The position numbers and the translations under genes are program-made. Below are positions 1 through 7,548 of a stretch of DNA of 64,000 bases, piece by piece. The notes below the pieces were generated by a model that saw only the letters and a list, made by a program, of their open reading frames with translations, searched no databases and was not told the origin of the DNA. Source of the DNA: Inhella inkyongensis (GTDB taxonomy: Bacteria > Pseudomonadota > Gammaproteobacteria > Burkholderiales > Burkholderiaceae_C); NCBI RefSeq assembly GCF_005952805.1, contig NZ_CP040709.1, positions 1,736,001-1,800,000 on the forward strand. Reading direction: 5' to 3'. Every line of letters begins with the position of its first letter. The stretch's first letter is position 1.

Positions 1-329
1 CCCCAGCGGTGCGGGCCACCACTGTGCCTCTGCAATGGGGCGAGCAACGCCGCTTCGAGATGGAGCGGACCTTGCCGGCCGGCGGTCGGCTGGAGGTCTG
101 CGGACCCGTGACGCCGGCCGAGCCGGTGGATTGGACTTTCCATGCCGACGGGGTGCTGGCCTTCAGCATCCTGCACCGGCTGGGGCATCGCAGTCTGGTG
201 TCTGAGCGGCGCCAGCGCGTCAAGGCCCTGCAGGGCAAGTTCAAGGCGGAGCAGGCCTACCCGCACTGCTGGGTCTGGATCAATCGCGGCCAGCAGCCGG
301 TTCGTTTGGCGCTGATGTTGCGCTACTGA
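1..329 (+). CDS. Hypothetical protein, 5' end cut by the window
   Basis: The frame is open from the left edge to a TGA at 327-329. The GTG at 9 is the first possible start inside the window, but the true start may lie further left. The visible part is about 106 residues with no signal peptide or membrane segment. It is rich in Arg and aromatic residues and ends in an aromatic/basic stretch (WVWINRGQQPVRLALMLRY) that resembles the last strand of a beta-sandwich such as a GOLD-like fold. That resemblance is only an impression. No function is assigned. The next gene begins about 100 bp downstream on the same strand, so co-transcription is possible. Confidence 0.55.
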   Translation, partial: PAVRATTVPLQWGEQRRFEMERTLPAGGRLEVCGPVTPAEPVDWTFHADGVLAFSILHRLGHRSLVSERRQRVKALQGKFKAEQAYPHCWVWINRGQQPVRLALMLRY

Positions 330-434
330 GGGTGATCCATCAGTGGAAAGAGGGCGGGAACGCGCTCCAATGCGATCAGGACTTCGCAGAGAGTCCGCGC
401 TCAGGAGAGGCAGGTCGATTTGGAGATCCTGTCT

Positions 435-1283
435 ATGAAAATTTGGCAAGTCACGGGCTGGATCGCATGGGGTCTGTTGGGTGCCTGTGGAGCTGCGTGG
501 GTGCAGGCGCAACCGGGGCCGACCGGCGCGACTGCAAGCTGTAAAACCCTCAAGGCCTCTGGCAATCCGCAGTACCCACCCTATCTGTGGCCGGATCCCG
601 TCCAGGAGGGGCAGTTGGTGGGTGCCAATGCCGACTTGATGGCCTGGTTGGGCAAGGAGCTGGGTGTGACCATCGAGGTCCGTCATGTCGGCTCCTGGGG
701 GCGGGTGCAGGAAGAGATGCGTGCTGGCCGCCTGGATCTGATTGCTGGCGCCTTCTTCACGCTACCGCGCACCGAGTACATGGACTATGTGCATCCACCC
801 TTCCGCGAAACGCGCTCGGTGGTGCTGGTGCGCGAGGCCAAGCCGTTTGACTATCAGCGCTGGACCGATCTGGTCCCACGTGCTGGCCTGACGGTGATCA
901 ACAACAGCTTTGGCGAAGCTTTTGATCGTTTTGCGGCGGACAAGCTGCGCATCAGCAAGACCCCGACGCTGGAGCAGGCCATGGGCATGCTGGCGCTGGG
1001 GCGGGCGGACTATCTGCTCTACGAGGACAGCCCAGCCGAGGCTTATATGGCGCGCATGAATGTGCGCGGCGTCAAGTTGCTCTCGCCCCCGGTGGCGCAG
1101 GAGCAGCTCTATGTGACCCTCTCGCACCGCAGCGAGTGCAACACGCCCGAGCTACGCGGCGCGCTGGCGCGGGCGATGTTCAAGCTGCAGCGGGAGAAGC
1201 TGATGCCTGACTTTGTGCGGGCGGGCGTGCTGCGCTGGCAAAAGGAAGGGGCGGCTGTGAGCGCCGCACCGAACAAGCCTTAA
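435..1283 (+). CDS. Orphan periplasmic solute-binding protein (SBP_bac_3-like)
   Basis: The ATG at 435 follows a GGAG (422-425) at good spacing; a TTG at 420 is less likely. Residues 1-26 form a signal peptide with a hydrophobic core and a cleavage site after VQAQ. The mature part (about 255 aa) has the family 3 solute-binding layout: an N-terminal lobe with NPQYPPYLW, a GANADLMAWLGKELGV ligand-lobe helix, and a DLIAGAFFTLPRTEYMDY segment typical of polar amino acid receptors. No permease or ATPase gene is adjacent, so it may feed a transporter encoded elsewhere or act as a sensor. The TAA stop sits exactly on the left edge of the inverted-repeat element at 1284-1556, so the C-terminus may have been reset by that insertion. 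Confidence 0.82.
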   Translation: MKIWQVTGWIAWGLLGACGAAWVQAQPGPTGATASCKTLKASGNPQYPPYLWPDPVQEGQLVGANADLMAWLGKELGVTIEVRHVGSWGRVQEEMRAGRLDLIAGAFFTLPRTEYMDYVHPPFRETRSVVLVREAKPFDYQRWTDLVPRAGLTVINNSFGEAFDRFAADKLRISKTPTLEQAMGMLALGRADYLLYEDSPAEAYMARMNVRGVKLLSPPVAQEQLYVTLSHRSECNTPELRGALARAMFKLQREKLMPDFVRAGVLRWQKEGAAVSAAPNKP

Positions 1284-1556
1284 GGAAGCGCTGAATAAGT
1301 CCCTGCGGGACGCGTTTGCGCGAGAACCGGCCGGATCGTAGGCGGCGGGCGAAGGTCGGGCTGGCGGCCCGACAGCCGAGCCCGCCAACGACCGAGACGG
1401 CCGGTTATCGAGCAAACCCTTGCGGGCCATCGACTTCTCGGGCGCTGGCCAGCGTTGCAAGCCTTACTCAGGCCACCAGCCTGAGCTGCGGCTCGCGCCT
1501 TGGCCAAGCATCCCGAAAAGTCGCGGCGCGCCCACAGGGACTTATTCAGCGCTTCC
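1284..1556. mobile_element. MITE-like element with 22-bp terminal inverted repeats
   Basis: The left end 1284-1305 (begins GGAAGCGCTGAATAAGT) is a perfect reverse complement of the right end 1535-1556, and the match continues imperfectly for about 8 more bases. A second inverted pair lies inside (AACCGGCCG at 1325-1333 and CGGCCGGTT at 1398-1406). The 273-bp interior has no convincing gene. A TA dinucleotide flanks both sides (1281-1282 and 1558-1559) if one base is added to each end, suggesting a TA target duplication. The element occupies precisely the gap between the stop codons of two convergent genes. The ends look like those of an IS5/Tc-type element, but the family was not identified. 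Confidence 0.7.
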
Positions 1557-2429
1557 CTATATCAAGCCGGGCCAGCGGCAGCCCAGGGGCTGCCAAGCGG
1601 CATCCAGGGCCTCGCGCAGATCGGTCGGCAGCGGACCTTTGGCCAATGCGGCCTGGGCTTGGGCCAAATGGCCGAGGCTGCGACTGCCCAGCAGCAGCGC
1701 ATCGACGCCCGGCTGCTCTGCCACCCAGCGCAGCGCCAGCTCGTCCCAATCTAGCTGATCAAGCGCTTCGGGCGGCAGGGCCAACGCTTGCCAGCGGTCC
1801 CAGTACTGGCCTTCGCAGAAGTCATCCGGTCGCCTGGCCCGGGCCCAAGGGCGGCCGCCCAGCGCCCGCTTGATGATCACACCCTTGTGGGTGTCGCCGA
1901 TCAGGCTGGCATTGGCGCGGTCCACCAGGCCCAGGCTGCATTGCACGCTGCCCATGCCAGGGTCTGCCAAGGCATGGGCCAGCTCGGCGTTTTCGCCCGA
2001 GTAGGCCGCCACGCGCAGCTTGCCGGCGCGCACGCAGTCCTGCAGCGCGCGGCTGACTTCGCCGCGCTCCAGCACCTCCAGCGGGCAGCTGTGCAGATGA
2101 CCGATGTCGATCACCTCGGTGCGCATCAGGCGCAGCGTGCGCTCCACCCCGTGGACGATGCAGTCATAGGTCCAGTCCGGGATGCCGTCGACGCCATAGC
2201 CGAACTTGGTCGAGAGCACGAACTCGTGCCGCCGATGCGCCAGATGGCGGCCGATGCGTTCTTCGCTGCGGCCATAGCCGCGTGCGGTGTCGATCAAACT
2301 CAGTCCGAGGTCGAGCACGCCGCCCAGCAGGCGGCCGACCTCGGCCTCGTCCTCCAGGCTGTCGAAGTGCATGGCGCCAAAACCCAGCGGGCTGACGCGC
2401 AAGCCCGTCTGACCGAGCGTGTGCGTCAC
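1557..2429 (-). CDS. Aldo/keto reductase at the end of the mal operon
   Basis: This NADPH-type AKR of 290 residues is read from a GTG at 2429 that overlaps the malG stop as GTGA, so it is probably translationally coupled to the transporter genes. The N-terminus ([19 protein letters not shown]) is the usual first strand of the AKR barrel. The active-site set is visible: Asp and Tyr in [14 protein letters not shown] and Lys in STKFG. A His in IGHLHSC completes the tetrad region. The substrate is unknown; the position suggests a sugar or sugar-derived aldehyde. The stop TAG lies on the right edge of the inverted-repeat element (1557-1559). The frame continues upstream inside malG, but that extension does not look like AKR sequence. 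Confidence 0.85.
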   Translation of the reverse strand: MTHTLGQTGLRVSPLGFGAMHFDSLEDEAEVGRLLGGVLDLGLSLIDTARGYGRSEERIGRHLAHRRHEFVLSTKFGYGVDGIPDWTYDCIVHGVERTLRLMRTEVIDIGHLHSCPLEVLERGEVSRALQDCVRAGKLRVAAYSGENAELAHALADPGMGSVQCSLGLVDRANASLIGDTHKGVIIKRALGGRPWARARRPDDFCEGQYWDRWQALALPPEALDQLDWDELALRWVAEQPGVDALLLGSRSLGHLAQAQAALAKGPLPTDLREALDAAWQPLGCRWPGLI

Positions 2430-3316
2430 CCCTTGACCCCGCCGGCGGTCAGGCCAGAGACGATCCAGCGTTGTGCCGCCAGAAAGACCAGGGTGATGGG
2501 CAGGCCCGACAGCACTGCGGCGGCGGCGAAATCGCCCCACAGAAAGCGCTGGTCGTTGAGGTAGTACTTGGAGCCCACCGCCAGGGTCAGATTGCTCTCT
2601 TCACGCAGCAGTACCGAGGCCACGGGGTAGTCAATGATGGTGCCGATGAAGGCCAGCACGAAGACCACCACCAGGATGGGCACCGCCATCGGCAGCAGCA
2701 CATGGCGAAAGGCCTGCCAGTGCGTGGCGCCATCGACCTTGGCGTTCTCTTCGATCTCGACGGGGATGGTTTCGAAATAGCCCTTGATGGTCCAGATGTG
2801 GGTGGCCACGCCGCCCAGATAGGCCACGATCAGGCCGGCATGCGTCTCCACACCCAGCCAGGGGATGTAGGCGCCGATGGTTTCGAAGATGGCAAAGATC
2901 GCGACCAGCGCCAGCACCACCGGGAACATCTGCAGCAGCAGCATGCTGGAGAGCAGCCCGCCCTTGAACGGGAACTTCAGGCGCGCAAAGGCGTAGGCGG
3001 CGGTGGTGGAGATCATCACGATCAGCGCGGCCGAAATGGTGGCCACCTTGATCGAGTTCCACAGCCAGCGCAGCACGGGGAAGGGCGGTTGCACCAGCGC
3101 CCCGTCCGGCCCCTGGAAGGAAATACCCAGCGCCAGCTTCCAGTGCTCCAGGCTGATCTCGGTGGGGATCAGGCTGCCGGTGGCGAAGTTGCCCGGCCGC
3201 AGCGAAATGCTGACCACCGCCAGCAGCGGGAACAGCGTGAGGGCGATCAGCACCCACAAAAAGGCGTGGGCGGCGATCGTGCGCCATTTCTGGTTCCTGC
3301 TTTGAACAATCGCCAT
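2426..3316 (-). CDS. malG: Maltose/maltodextrin ABC transporter permease MalG
   Basis: Inner-membrane permease of 296 aa with six expected membrane segments. It starts with hydrophobic [21 protein letters not shown] and carries the cytoplasmic EAA loop that docks on Mal[18 protein letters not shown], with the conserved Gly. The following TM ends in the [18 protein letters not shown] type of sequence known from MalG. The ATG at 3316 overlaps the malF stop as TGATG; a GTG one codon earlier (3319) is an alternative. Together with MalF it forms the translocation pore for maltodextrins delivered by MalE. The gene end overlaps the aldo/keto reductase start by 4 nt. Confidence 0.95.
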   Translation of the reverse strand: MAIVQSRNQKWRTIAAHAFLWVLIALTLFPLLAVVSISLRPGNFATGSLIPTEISLEHWKLALGISFQGPDGALVQPPFPVLRWLWNSIKVATISAALIVMISTTAAYAFARLKFPFKGGLLSSMLLLQMFPVVLALVAIFAIFETIGAYIPWLGVETHAGLIVAYLGGVATHIWTIKGYFETIPVEIEENAKVDGATHWQAFRHVLLPMAVPILVVVFVLAFIGTIIDYPVASVLLREESNLTLAVGSKYYLNDQRFLWGDFAAAAVLSGLPITLVFLAAQRWIVSGLTAGGVKG

Positions 3317-4890
3317 CACTTCGCTCCCTGGTTGGCGCGGGTGAGCCGCAAGTTGATGATCGAAAGCACCGCCACCAGCACAAAGATCAGCGTCGAGATC
3401 GCCGCGGCGAGGCCGAAGTCCTGGCCCGAATCGCGGAAGGCGATGCGGTAGGTGTAGGAGACCAGGATGTCGGTCTGCCCGGCTGGCAGCTTGGTGTTGA
3501 GGAAGTCGGGCCGGCCGTCGGTCAGCAGTGCGATCAGTACGAAGTTGTTGAAGTTGAACGCGAAGGCACTCACCAGCAGGGGCATCAGCGGCTTGACGAT
3601 CTGCGGTGCGGTGATCTTGAAGAAGTTCGTCAGCGGCCCGGCGCCGGCCAGCGCACTGGCCTCATACAGGTCCGCCGGGATGGCTTTCAGCAACCCGGTG
3701 CAGATCAGCATGATGTAGGGGTAGCCCAGCCAGGTGTTGACGATCAGGATCATGGTCTTGGCCAGGAAGGGGTCGGCAAACCAAGCCGGCTTGATGCCGA
3801 ACAGGGCATCCAGGATCGCGTTGATCTCGCCGAAGTTCTGGTTGAACAGGCCCTTGAAGACCAGGATGGAGATGAAGCCCGGCACGGCATAAGGCAGGAA
3901 GAGCAGGGTGCGGTAGGCGGTGCGAAAGCGCAGACCCTCCCAGTTCAGCAACACCGCCAGGCCCATGCCCACCGCGGTGGTGAAGACCACGGTCAGCAGC
4001 GCGAACACCACGGTCCAGATGAAGATGGACACAAAGGGGCCGCGGAAGTCGGCGTCGCCAAAGAGGCGCGCGTAGTTTTTCCAGCCCACCGTCACCTTGA
4101 ACCCGGGCTGCAGGCGCTCGCCTGCGGCGTTCTCGAAAAAGCCGCTGTCGCGATTCGGGGCGTAGCGGGTGCCGGTGGCGGTTTCGGTGACGGAGCCGTC
4201 CGGGTTGGCCGTCCACACCGGCTGCTGCGGGGCAAAGGCGCGCACGCCGACGTAGTGCAGGGTGGGGCCGGGGCCATCCGGAAGCTGCAGGGCCAGCTGG
4301 CGCAGCACGCTGCGGTGCTCGAGCACCGCCCTCAGGTCCAGCGGCTGTTGCACTGCAAAGCTGGCCGCGGCCGGCGTCTTCATCGCAATGACGGGGGGCA
4401 ACTTGGCGCTGCGCAAGGCGAGCGGGCCTGAGACATAGGCAGGTGCGCCGTCTGCCGAGCGCCGCAGGACCAGGCGGAACTCCTGGCCGTCAGCGTGCAG
4501 CTCGCTGATCAGCGCCTCGTCTTCGTTGTGGGCGGTCTGCTTGAGCAGGTAGTCGCGCGAGCGCTCCTCGGTCAGCAGGTTGCTGCTGGAGTAGTTGGTG
4601 AAGCCCAGCTGCGCCGTGTAGAGCAGCGGGAAGGCTACGAACAGCAGCATGCCGGCCACGCCGGGGAACAGGTAGCGGTAGGCGAAGCTGACGTTGGTGC
4701 CATAGACGACGAAGGCGCTGGCAAACAGCAGCAGCAGGCCCAGACCCAGCAGGACCTGGCCCGTGGCCACCACAGTGAAGACGAGGTAGAGCGCGGCCAC
4801 GCCAGCCAACGCGGTCGTGGCCACGAGCAGCCAGCGGCCCCAGGCGGGCAGGCCGGATGGGGCAGGGCGGGGCAGGGTGGCGGCGTTCAT
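3316..4890 (-). CDS. malF: Maltose/maltodextrin ABC transporter permease MalF
   Basis: Large permease subunit of 524 aa, close to the E. coli MalF length. After three N-terminal membrane segments a long polar stretch (roughly residues 90-270) corresponds to the periplasmic P2 domain that contacts MalE. The C-terminal half holds the remaining TM helices and the EAA loop [20 protein letters not shown], with the conserved Glu-Ala-x-x-x-Gly spacing. The ATG at 4890 overlaps the malE stop as ATGA and the gene overlaps malG at its end, so malE, malF and malG are read as one coupled unit. Confidence 0.95.
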   Translation of the reverse strand: MNAATLPRPAPSGLPAWGRWLLVATTALAGVAALYLVFTVVATGQVLLGLGLLLLFASAFVVYGTNVSFAYRYLFPGVAGMLLFVAFPLLYTAQLGFTNYSSSNLLTEERSRDYLLKQTAHNEDEALISELHADGQEFRLVLRRSADGAPAYVSGPLALRSAKLPPVIAMKTPAAASFAVQQPLDLRAVLEHRSVLRQLALQLPDGPGPTLHYVGVRAFAPQQPVWTANPDGSVTETATGTRYAPNRDSGFFENAAGERLQPGFKVTVGWKNYARLFGDADFRGPFVSIFIWTVVFALLTVVFTTAVGMGLAVLLNWEGLRFRTAYRTLLFLPYAVPGFISILVFKGLFNQNFGEINAILDALFGIKPAWFADPFLAKTMILIVNTWLGYPYIMLICTGLLKAIPADLYEASALAGAGPLTNFFKITAPQIVKPLMPLLVSAFAFNFNNFVLIALLTDGRPDFLNTKLPAGQTDILVSYTYRIAFRDSGQDFGLAAAISTLIFVLVAVLSIINLRLTRANQGAK

Positions 4891-6092
4891 CGGACGACTT
4901 TCATGCGCGCGGCGGCGCCGTCGAGCGCATCCTTGGGAGATTGCAGGCCGTTCGTGATCGCCTCCAGCGCCGCGTCCATCGCGGTCCAGAAGCGGCCCAC
5001 TTCAGGGATGTTGGGCACGGCGCGGCCGGTGCGGGCGTTTTCCATGGTGGCGCGGATGTTGGGGTCGGCTGCCAGCTCGGCATAGAAGGTCTTGTTGGCG
5101 GGCACGCCCAGGGGCACGTCGGCGTTGATGACCTTGAGCTGCTCGGGACGAAGCAGGTGGTTCTCCAGGAACTCGCGCGCCACGTCTTCGAGCTTGGAGC
5201 TGGCGCTGACCATGCAGCCCAGCACGCCGACAAAGCTTTGGCTCGGTTGGCCGGGCACCACGGCGGGAATGGGGGCCACGCCGAAATTGATCTTGGCGCG
5301 CTTGGCGTTGTCCCAGGCCCAGGGGCCTGAGACCATCATGGCCACCTGGCCACGCGCAAAACCCGCTTCCATCTCCGCATAGCGCGCACCCTTGGGCATC
5401 ACGCCGGTCTTAACGAGCTGGCCCAGCATTTCGGCGCCCTTGATGGCACCGGGGGTGTTGACGCCGACCTGGGTGGCGTCAAAGTCGCCTTTGGCGTTCT
5501 TGGCGAACACGAAGCCGCCGGCGCCGGCCAGCATGGGCCAGCTGAAGAAGCTCTTGTTGAAGTCCCACAGGATGGCCTTCTTGCCCATTGGGACGAGTTT
5601 GGCGTCGAGCGCGATGACCTCGTCAAAGCTGGCCGGCGGCGTGGCCACCAGGTGCTTGTTGTAGATCAGGCCATTGGCCTCGATGGCCAGGGGATAGCCC
5701 CAGAGCTTGCCGTTGTAGCGAAAGGCGTCCCAGGCGGTGGGCTCAATCTCGTCGCGGATCGCCTTGGGCGGGCGCAGCGGCACGATCAGGCCAGCCTTGG
5801 CCCATTCGCCCACGCGGTCATGCGGCCAGCAGAAAATGTCCGGTCCCTTGCCGGCGCCTACCGCCTGCTGGAACTTTTCCGGAGCGCCCTCGGGGTGCTG
5901 AACGTCGACCTTGACACCGCTGATCTTGGTGAAGGCGTCCCCCACGCGCTGCAGGCCGTTGTAGCCCTTGTCGCCGTTGATCCAGACCAGCAACTTGAGC
6001 GGCTCGGCTGCCAGCGGGGTAGCGCCAAGCAGCAAAGCAAGAACCAAAGTCATCGCCAAGCGGCTTAGGTCGTTGCGACGCGGGGTGATCAA
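4887..6092 (-). CDS. malE: Maltose/maltodextrin-binding protein MalE
   Basis: Periplasmic binding protein of about 400 aa. The mature part begins EPLKLLVWINGDKGYNGLQ and includes WGYPLAIEANGLIYNKHL and MEAGFARGQVAMMVSGPWAW, all typical of MalE. The start is uncertain. The frame stays open to ATG codons at 6176-6182, but that upstream part is translated from a dispersed intergenic repeat (6087-6172). The TTG at 6092 gives a normal signal peptide with a basic n-region (TPRRNDLSR) followed by LAMTLVLALLLGATPLAA. The ATG at 6053 would give a signal peptide without positive charge. A GGTGA lies 5 nt before the TTG. The gene follows malK and overlaps malF by 4 nt. Confidence 0.9.
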   Translation of the reverse strand: MITPRRNDLSRLAMTLVLALLLGATPLAAEPLKLLVWINGDKGYNGLQRVGDAFTKISGVKVDVQHPEGAPEKFQQAVGAGKGPDIFCWPHDRVGEWAKAGLIVPLRPPKAIRDEIEPTAWDAFRYNGKLWGYPLAIEANGLIYNKHLVATPPASFDEVIALDAKLVPMGKKAILWDFNKSFFSWPMLAGAGGFVFAKNAKGDFDATQVGVNTPGAIKGAEMLGQLVKTGVMPKGARYAEMEAGFARGQVAMMVSGPWAWDNAKRAKINFGVAPIPAVVPGQPSQSFVGVLGCMVSASSKLEDVAREFLENHLLRPEQLKVINADVPLGVPANKTFYAELAADPNIRATMENARTGRAVPNIPEVGRFWTAMDAALEAITNGLQSPKDALDGAAARMKVVR

Positions 6093-6172
6093 GCGGTCAC
6101 CGTGGATCCGGCTTTGCCGGGCCACCAGTGACGCCCCCTTGAGGGGGAGGCGCGAAGCGCTTCGGGGGTGGG
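6087..6172 (-). repeat. Dispersed intergenic repeat, copy A
   Basis: Read on the minus strand this block runs from CCCACCCCCGAAGCG to GCTTGATC. It contains the hairpin CCCCCTCAAGGGGG and the small stem GGCAAAGCC. It aligns over nearly its whole length with 33298-33392 on the plus strand, apart from small gaps and substitutions. It sits between malK and malE inside the operon, where it may act as an mRNA hairpin that uncouples malK expression from malE. It also extends the malE frame upstream without a stop. Confidence 0.75.
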
Positions 6173-6178
6173 TCATCA

Positions 6179-7276
6179 TCATGCCCCCAGGCGCGGGAAC
6201 GCCATGCCGGCGGCGTCGAACAAATAGCCCATGTCGGCCGGCAGGTGCAGCTTCAGGTCGTTGCCGGCGCGGATGCGCGAGCGGCCGTCGAATTCGCAGG
6301 TCAGGGCGTCTTCCACGCCGGGGAAGGCGCAGTAGGCAAAGGTGGCGCCGCCCAGCGATTCCACAAAGGTCACGGTGGCATGCAGCATGTTGCTTTCCGC
6401 TGCATGCAGGGTGAAGTGCTCGGGCCGCACACCCAGGGTCACCTTGTCGCCTGGCTTGGCGCGGCTGGCGTCTACGTGCAGCTCCAGGGTTGCGCCGCTG
6501 CCCAGACGCACCAGAGCCATCAACTCGGTGCCACTGAGCAGCTCACCTTCGATGAAGTTCATCTTGGGGCTGCCGATGAAGCCGGCCACAAACAGATTGC
6601 GCGGATGCTCGTAGAGCTCCAGCGGACTGCCTACCTGCTCGATGCGCCCGGCGTTCAACACCACGATGCGATCGGCCAAGGTCATGGCCTCGACCTGGTC
6701 GTGAGTCACATAGACCATGGTGGTCTTGAGTTCTTCGTGCAGCTTGGCGAACTCGTAGCGCATGCGCACGCGCAGGGCGGCATCGAGGTTGGAGAGCGGT
6801 TCATCAAACAGAAAGACCTGCGGCTTCCTCACGATGGCGCGGCCAATGGCCACGCGCTGGCGTTGCCCGCCGCTCAGGTCCTTGGGCTTGCGATCCAGCA
6901 GATGATCGATGTGCAGCACCTTGGCCGCTTGGCGCACCGAGCGCTCGATCTCGGCCTTGGGCACTTTGGCCAACTTCAGGCCGAAGGCCATGTTGTCGAA
7001 CAGATTCATGTGCGGGTAGAGCGCGTAGCTCTGGAACACCATGGCGATGCCGCGCTCGGCTGGGGGGACGTCATTGACCCGGCGGCCGCCGATGCGCAGC
7101 TCGCCCCCACTGATGTCCTCCAAGCCGGCGATGGTGCGCAGCAGGGTGCTCTTGCCGCAGCCCGAGGGGCCGACAAACACCATGAACTCGCCATCGCGGA
7201 TCTGCAGATCAATTCCGTGCAGGATGCGCACATCCCCATAAGACTTGTTCACTGCACTGAACTGCACATCGGCCAT
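6179..7276 (-). CDS. malK: Maltodextrin ABC transporter ATPase MalK (UgpC/MsmK type)
   Basis: ATPase of 365 aa. Walker A is GPSGCGKS at 36-43, the Q-loop Gln is in MVFQSYALYPH, the signature LSGGQ is at 134-138, Walker B VFLFDEP is at 154-160, and the switch His is in VYVTHDQVEAMTLADRI. Residues from about 235 form the C-terminal OB-fold regulatory domain shared by MalK and UgpC. A GGAGAG about 6 nt before the ATG is the ribosome site. It is the first gene of the minus-strand operon, reading away from glgP. In enterics this domain also binds MalT; no MalT gene or box was seen here. Confidence 0.95.
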   Translation of the reverse strand: MADVQFSAVNKSYGDVRILHGIDLQIRDGEFMVFVGPSGCGKSTLLRTIAGLEDISGGELRIGGRRVNDVPPAERGIAMVFQSYALYPHMNLFDNMAFGLKLAKVPKAEIERSVRQAAKVLHIDHLLDRKPKDLSGGQRQRVAIGRAIVRKPQVFLFDEPLSNLDAALRVRMRYEFAKLHEELKTTMVYVTHDQVEAMTLADRIVVLNAGRIEQVGSPLELYEHPRNLFVAGFIGSPKMNFIEGELLSGTELMALVRLGSGATLELHVDASRAKPGDKVTLGVRPEHFTLHAAESNMLHATVTFVESLGGATFAYCAFPGVEDALTCEFDGRSRIRAGNDLKLHLPADMGYLFDAAGMAFPRLGA

Positions 7277-7330
7277 GCTGACTCTCCATCGGGTGCCCGG
7301 CCTGCAAACGGTCGGCGGGCCTTGGGCGGC

Positions 7331-7360
7331 AATATAGCGACACAGAATGTAGTTTCACAA
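7331..7360 (-). promoter_or_regulatory. Candidate malK promoter
   Basis: On the minus strand TTGTGA (7360-7355) and TATATT (7336-7331) are 18 bp apart, a plausible sigma-70 promoter for malK-malE-malF-malG. The -35 box lies inside palindrome 1 (7348-7362), so a repressor bound there would block polymerase. Predicted from sequence only. Confidence 0.45.
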
Positions 7361-7362
7361 CA
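7348..7362. promoter_or_regulatory. Operator-like palindrome 1 of the malK/glgP divergent region
   Basis: TGTAGTTTCACAACA. Its reverse complement matches palindrome 2 (7438-7452) at 14 of 15 positions. An overlapping alternative symmetry, TTCAC-N6-GTGAA, exists at 7354-7369. It overlaps the candidate malK -35 box. The binding protein is unknown; a LacI- or GntR-family sugar regulator would be usual for such a site. Confidence 0.5.
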
Positions 7363-7403
7363 TGGTGAACCCGAGGATGCCTTCTGTCTTTATTGGCGGG
7401 TGC

Positions 7404-7432
7404 TTGCAGGATGCGATGACATTTCGGGTAAT
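7404..7432 (+). promoter_or_regulatory. Candidate glgP promoter
   Basis: TTGCAG (7404-7409) and GGTAAT (7427-7432) are 17 bp apart. The -10 box is weak. Transcription would start near 7439, inside palindrome 2, which fits repression by a bound regulator. Low-confidence prediction. Confidence 0.3.
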
Positions 7433-7437
7433 CCAGA

Positions 7438-7452
7438 TGTAGTGAAACTACA
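7438..7452. promoter_or_regulatory. Operator-like palindrome 2 of the malK/glgP divergent region
   Basis: TGTAGTGAAACTACA is a perfect inverted repeat with 6-bp arms and a 3-bp centre. Its centre is 90 bp from palindrome 1. The pair could allow looping or independent control of the two divergent operons. Confidence 0.55.
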
Positions 7453-7548
7453 CAAATGGGCGGAAGAAGGAGATACTCCGCCTCAGGCGCTGCCTGGATT
7501 CAAGGTTTTCCGGTGCGGCATTCTTGGCATCGCCCCGCCTCGGGGCCT

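Noticed and set aside
7277..7548. MalT-type boxes
   Set aside because: No GGGGA(T/G)GAGG-like repeats were found; the palindromes present are of another kind.
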